Of a DNA stretch of 64,000 bases, positions 61,805 to 64,000 are shown piece by piece; the stretch's first letter is position 1; every line of letters begins with the position of its first letter. A program made the translations under genes and the position numbers. The stretch is from Arthrobacter sp. M2012083 (GTDB lineage Bacteria; Actinomycetota; Actinomycetes; Actinomycetales; Micrococcaceae). The notes beneath the pieces are model-generated. The model had not been told where the DNA came from. It saw nothing but the letters and a program-made list of their open reading frames with translations, and ran no database searches. Location of the stretch: contig NZ_AKKK01000004.1 of assembly GCF_000281065.1 (NCBI RefSeq), positions 62,001 to 126,000 on the forward strand. Reading direction: 5' to 3'.

Positions 61805-62726
61805 GGATCACTACTCAGTTCTCGGCGTCCCCCGCACAGCGAAGCCGGATGCAATCCAGCGGGCCTACCGCAAACTGGCAAGAAAGTACCACCCGGACGT
61901 TAATCGGGAGCCGGATGCTGCTGAAAAGTTCAAGGAGATCGGCGAGGCGTACGATACGTTGTCAGATCCCGAAACCAGGGCGCGCTATGACCGGTTCGGC
62001 GCGGACTACCGGCAATATGCCGGTCGCGGCGCTGATTCGGAGGGCGGCGGCACGGGGTGGGGTTCCGGCGGTCCGCGCCCGGGACGTGGCGCCTACGGGG
62101 GCGCCCATGTCGACATGGGCGGCGACGTTGATTGGGAGGATCTGCTGGGTGGCTGGTTCCGTCAGCAGGGCGTGGGCCCGGCGCCGGGCTCGGACCACGA
62201 GGCTGAGCTTCGGCTGACCCTTGATGAAGCCATCCGTGGCGGGCGACGCACGGTTCGCCTGGCCGAACCGGGTGGCGAGACACGGAACTATGACGTCGAC
62301 GTGCCCCCCGGTGTGATGGACGGCCAGCGCATCCGGCTCGCGGGGGAGGGTGCCGGTGGCCGCGACGGGGGTCGGCCGGGGGATCTCTTCCTGACCGTGC
62401 GCATCCAGCAGGACGCGAGGTACCGCCTCAAGGGCCGAGACATCCATTTTGACCTTCCTGTCACGCCGTCGGAAGCCGCACTCGGGGCCAGGATCAAGGT
62501 CAACGCGCCCGGCGGCCCTGTAACCATTGCCGTTCCGGAAGGGTCTTCCAGCGGCCGCAGACTGAGGCTTCGCGGGCAGGGGTTGCCCGACCCAAAAGGC
62601 CAGCCGGGGAACCTCTACGCGGAGATCCGCGTCATGGTGCCCCCGCGGTTGAGTGGTGAGGTCCGCAGGCTCTACGAGCAACTGGCAGCCGTGTCCGATT
62701 TTCATCCAAGGGAGGGGCTGCTGTGA
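61797..62726 (+). CDS. DnaJ/CbpA-type co-chaperone
   Basis: 309 residues. The J domain (DHYSVLGVPRTAKPDAIQRAYR, with HPD in YHPDVNRE) is followed by a Gly-rich linker (GGGTGWGSGGPRPGRG) and two beta-sandwich C-terminal domains, with no cysteine zinc module. It is therefore a class II, CbpA-like protein and not classical DnaJ. GTG 61797 lies inside the end of grpE. It stimulates DnaK ATPase and delivers substrates. Confidence 0.92.
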   Translation: MAKDHYSVLGVPRTAKPDAIQRAYRKLARKYHPDVNREPDAAEKFKEIGEAYDTLSDPETRARYDRFGADYRQYAGRGADSEGGGTGWGSGGPRPGRGAYGGAHVDMGGDVDWEDLLGGWFRQQGVGPAPGSDHEAELRLTLDEAIRGGRRTVRLAEPGGETRNYDVDVPPGVMDGQRIRLAGEGAGGRDGGRPGDLFLTVRIQQDARYRLKGRDIHFDLPVTPSEAALGARIKVNAPGGPVTIAVPEGSSSGRRLRLRGQGLPDPKGQPGNLYAEIRVMVPPRLSGEVRRLYEQLAAVSDFHPREGLL

Positions 62727-63040
62727 GCCACCAATATCCGCTCGCCTACCCGTGGCGCCTGAGTCTCGAAGCGGTGGCCCGTAGTAGCGGTGTCCACTCC
62801 GACGTCGTCATGAGGTTCGTGGAGCTGGATCTGATCCGGCCGCTGGGAGGCGATGGTCCTGGCGGTCCCTGGTTCAGTCCGCGGGCTCCGGAATTGATCG
62901 CGCGCGTTCTGCGGCTGCATTCGGAGCTGTCGCTGAACTATGCGGCAATCCCGCTGGTGCTGGATTTGCTGGCGAGGGTTGACACGCTGGAACGACGTTT
63001 GATTGAAATCTCGTACGTGGAAGGGACTGCTTCGCGATGA
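62723..63040 (+). CDS. MerR/CbpM-like chaperone modulator
   Basis: 105 residues. The first part ([29 protein letters not shown]) is a MerR-type winged-helix pattern; the second is helical ([38 protein letters not shown]). The position after a CbpA-type dnaJ fits CbpM, which binds the J protein, and also HspR-type repressors, which bind HAIR boxes. GTG 62723 overlaps the J-protein stop (GTGA). Confidence 0.75.
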   Translation: MSHQYPLAYPWRLSLEAVARSSGVHSDVVMRFVELDLIRPLGGDGPGGPWFSPRAPELIARVLRLHSELSLNYAAIPLVLDLLARVDTLERRLIEISYVEGTASR

Positions 63041-64000
63041 ACATGGAGAGTTTTACCCAGAAGTCGCAGGAGGCGTTGGCAGGGGCGCAGCGAATCGCCC
63101 AGCAACACGGCCATACCGAGACCGACGGCGAGCACCTCCTTGCGGCCCTGCTGGAGCAGGAGGGGGGATTGGTCCCGCGGCTGCTCGTGGGCATGCAGAT
63201 TGACGTGGAGGAGCTGAACCGGGCGGTCGAGACCGAGCTGCGAAGGAAACCGAAAGTCACGGGGCCCGGCGCAGCGCCCGGCCAGGTGTACGTCAGCCGT
63301 AGGCTTGGCGCACTCCTCGATGCCGCTGAACGTGAAGCAAAACGACTCAAAGACGAGTACGTCTCGGTGGAGCACCTACTGGTCGCGCTGGCGGAGGAAG
63401 GCCGGTCCACGGCGTCCGGCAGGGTGCTGGCGGAGCACGGCATTACCCGCGAGGCGTTCCTGTCGGTCCTGACCCAGGTCAGGGGAAACCAGCGCGTAAC
63501 CTCGGCAACGCCGGAGCAAACCTACGAAGCGCTGGAGAAGTACGGCCGCGATCTGGTGGCGGACGCGCATACCGGAAAGCTGGATCCCGTCATCGGCCGC
63601 GACGCGGAAATCCGGCGGGTTGTCCAAATACTCTCACGCAAGACCAAAAACAACCCGGTGCTTATCGGCGAGCCTGGAGTCGGCAAAACCGCCATTGTGG
63701 AGGGACTGGCCCAGCGGATCGTCCGGCAGGACGTGCCCGAAGGCCTGAAGAACAAGACCATTTTCTCGCTGGACCTGAGTGCCCTCGTAGCTGGTGCCAA
63801 GTACCGCGGCGAATTCGAAGAGCGGTTGAAGGCGGTGCTTGCCGAGGTGCTGGCGGCAGAAGGAAGGATCCTGCTCTTTGTGGACGAACTGCACACCGTT
63901 GTGGGGGCAGGCGCTTCCGAGGGGTCGATGGACGCCGGTAACATGCTGAAGCCCATGCTGGCCCGCGGGGAGTTGCACATGATCGGCGCAACCACGCTCG
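63037..64000 (+). CDS. clpB: ATP-dependent chaperone ClpB (truncated by window end)
   Basis: The first 321 codons of a ClpB disaggregase, continuing past the window. The Clp N-domain ([20 protein letters not shown]) is followed by the first AAA+ module with Walker [14 protein letters not shown] at about residue 210 and Walker B-like [15 protein letters not shown]. The start ATG 63037 overlaps the modulator's stop (ATGA); ATG 63043 is an alternative. It extracts aggregated proteins with DnaK, matching the operon. Confidence 0.93.
   Translation, partial: MNMESFTQKSQEALAGAQRIAQQHGHTETDGEHLLAALLEQEGGLVPRLLVGMQIDVEELNRAVETELRRKPKVTGPGAAPGQVYVSRRLGALLDAAEREAKRLKDEYVSVEHLLVALAEEGRSTASGRVLAEHGITREAFLSVLTQVRGNQRVTSATPEQTYEALEKYGRDLVADAHTGKLDPVIGRDAEIRRVVQILSRKTKNNPVLIGEPGVGKTAIVEGLAQRIVRQDVPEGLKNKTIFSLDLSALVAGAKYRGEFEERLKAVLAEVLAAEGRILLFVDELHTVVGAGASEGSMDAGNMLKPMLARGELHMIGATTL

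Noticed and set aside
1..64000. CRISPR arrays, rRNA genes, complete insertion sequences, prophage structural genes
   Set aside because: No regularly spaced repeats, rRNA sequence, intact transposase or phage structural proteins were seen; only the IS21 fragment is present.

Overview
The window is high-GC DNA with compact, co-directional operons, frequent GTG and TTG starts, and protein families typical of a soil actinobacterium of the Arthrobacter/Paenarthrobacter type (PucR/CdaR regulators, an AcoR-like regulator without sigma-54 contacts, dnaK-grpE-dnaJ-modulator-clpB order). This assignment is inferred from gene content only.

Region 1 (1-31.5 kb) is a large catabolic locus read mostly on the + strand. 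It holds a GAF/Fis-type regulator; an operon for a 2-hydroxyacid dehydrogenase, a class III aminotransferase, a fumarylacetoacetase-family hydrolase and a two-subunit hydantoinase/oxoprolinase (hyuA/hyuB), followed by a Gfo/Idh dehydrogenase; an IolD-like thiamine-diphosphate enzyme and an aldehyde dehydrogenase; a divergent Gfo/Idh gene facing an SDR, an IlvD/Edd dehydratase and a second 2-hydroxyacid dehydrogenase; an APC permease and an IolG-like dehydrogenase; a ribose-type ABC importer; a large FAD/Fe-S oxidase; a divergent PxpB/KipI-like protein; a TetR regulator; and a second, near-duplicate APC permease. A 17-bp inverted-repeat motif (TGTCYCA-N3-TGGNACA) lies upstream of nearly every transcription unit here, which suggests one regulon under one regulator, plausibly the first gene. 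The substrate is unknown; the enzymes suggest a cyclitol, aminocyclitol or other nitrogen-containing ring or sugar compound.

Region 2 (31.5-42.7 kb) is accessory. It carries two perfect dyads, 15-bp direct repeats, a fragment resembling the 3' end of a tRNA-Leu, a dispersed repeat of about 260 bp present at both ends (32.2 and 41.9 kb), IS21 remnants and a frameshifted gene. Its intact cargo is an MHS-type transporter, a PucR regulator, ppnP, and a folate-independent methionine synthase set (MesD, MesX, flavin reductase) beside a LysR regulator. A small protein with four GSYV-type repeats follows.

Region 3 (43-59 kb) carries mixed stress and redox functions: an aldo/keto reductase, an ABM-domain protein behind an 18-codon leader ORF, a TMEM175-type channel, a large catalase, two zinc alcohol/formaldehyde dehydrogenases, an EAL phosphodiesterase, AraC and PucR/CdaR regulators, and a cNMP-binding thioredoxin-reductase-like protein beside a UBP zinc finger protein.

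Region 4 (59.3 kb to the end) is a tightly overlapping chaperone operon, dnaK-grpE-dnaJ(CbpA type)-MerR/CbpM-like modulator-clpB, with clpB cut by the window edge.
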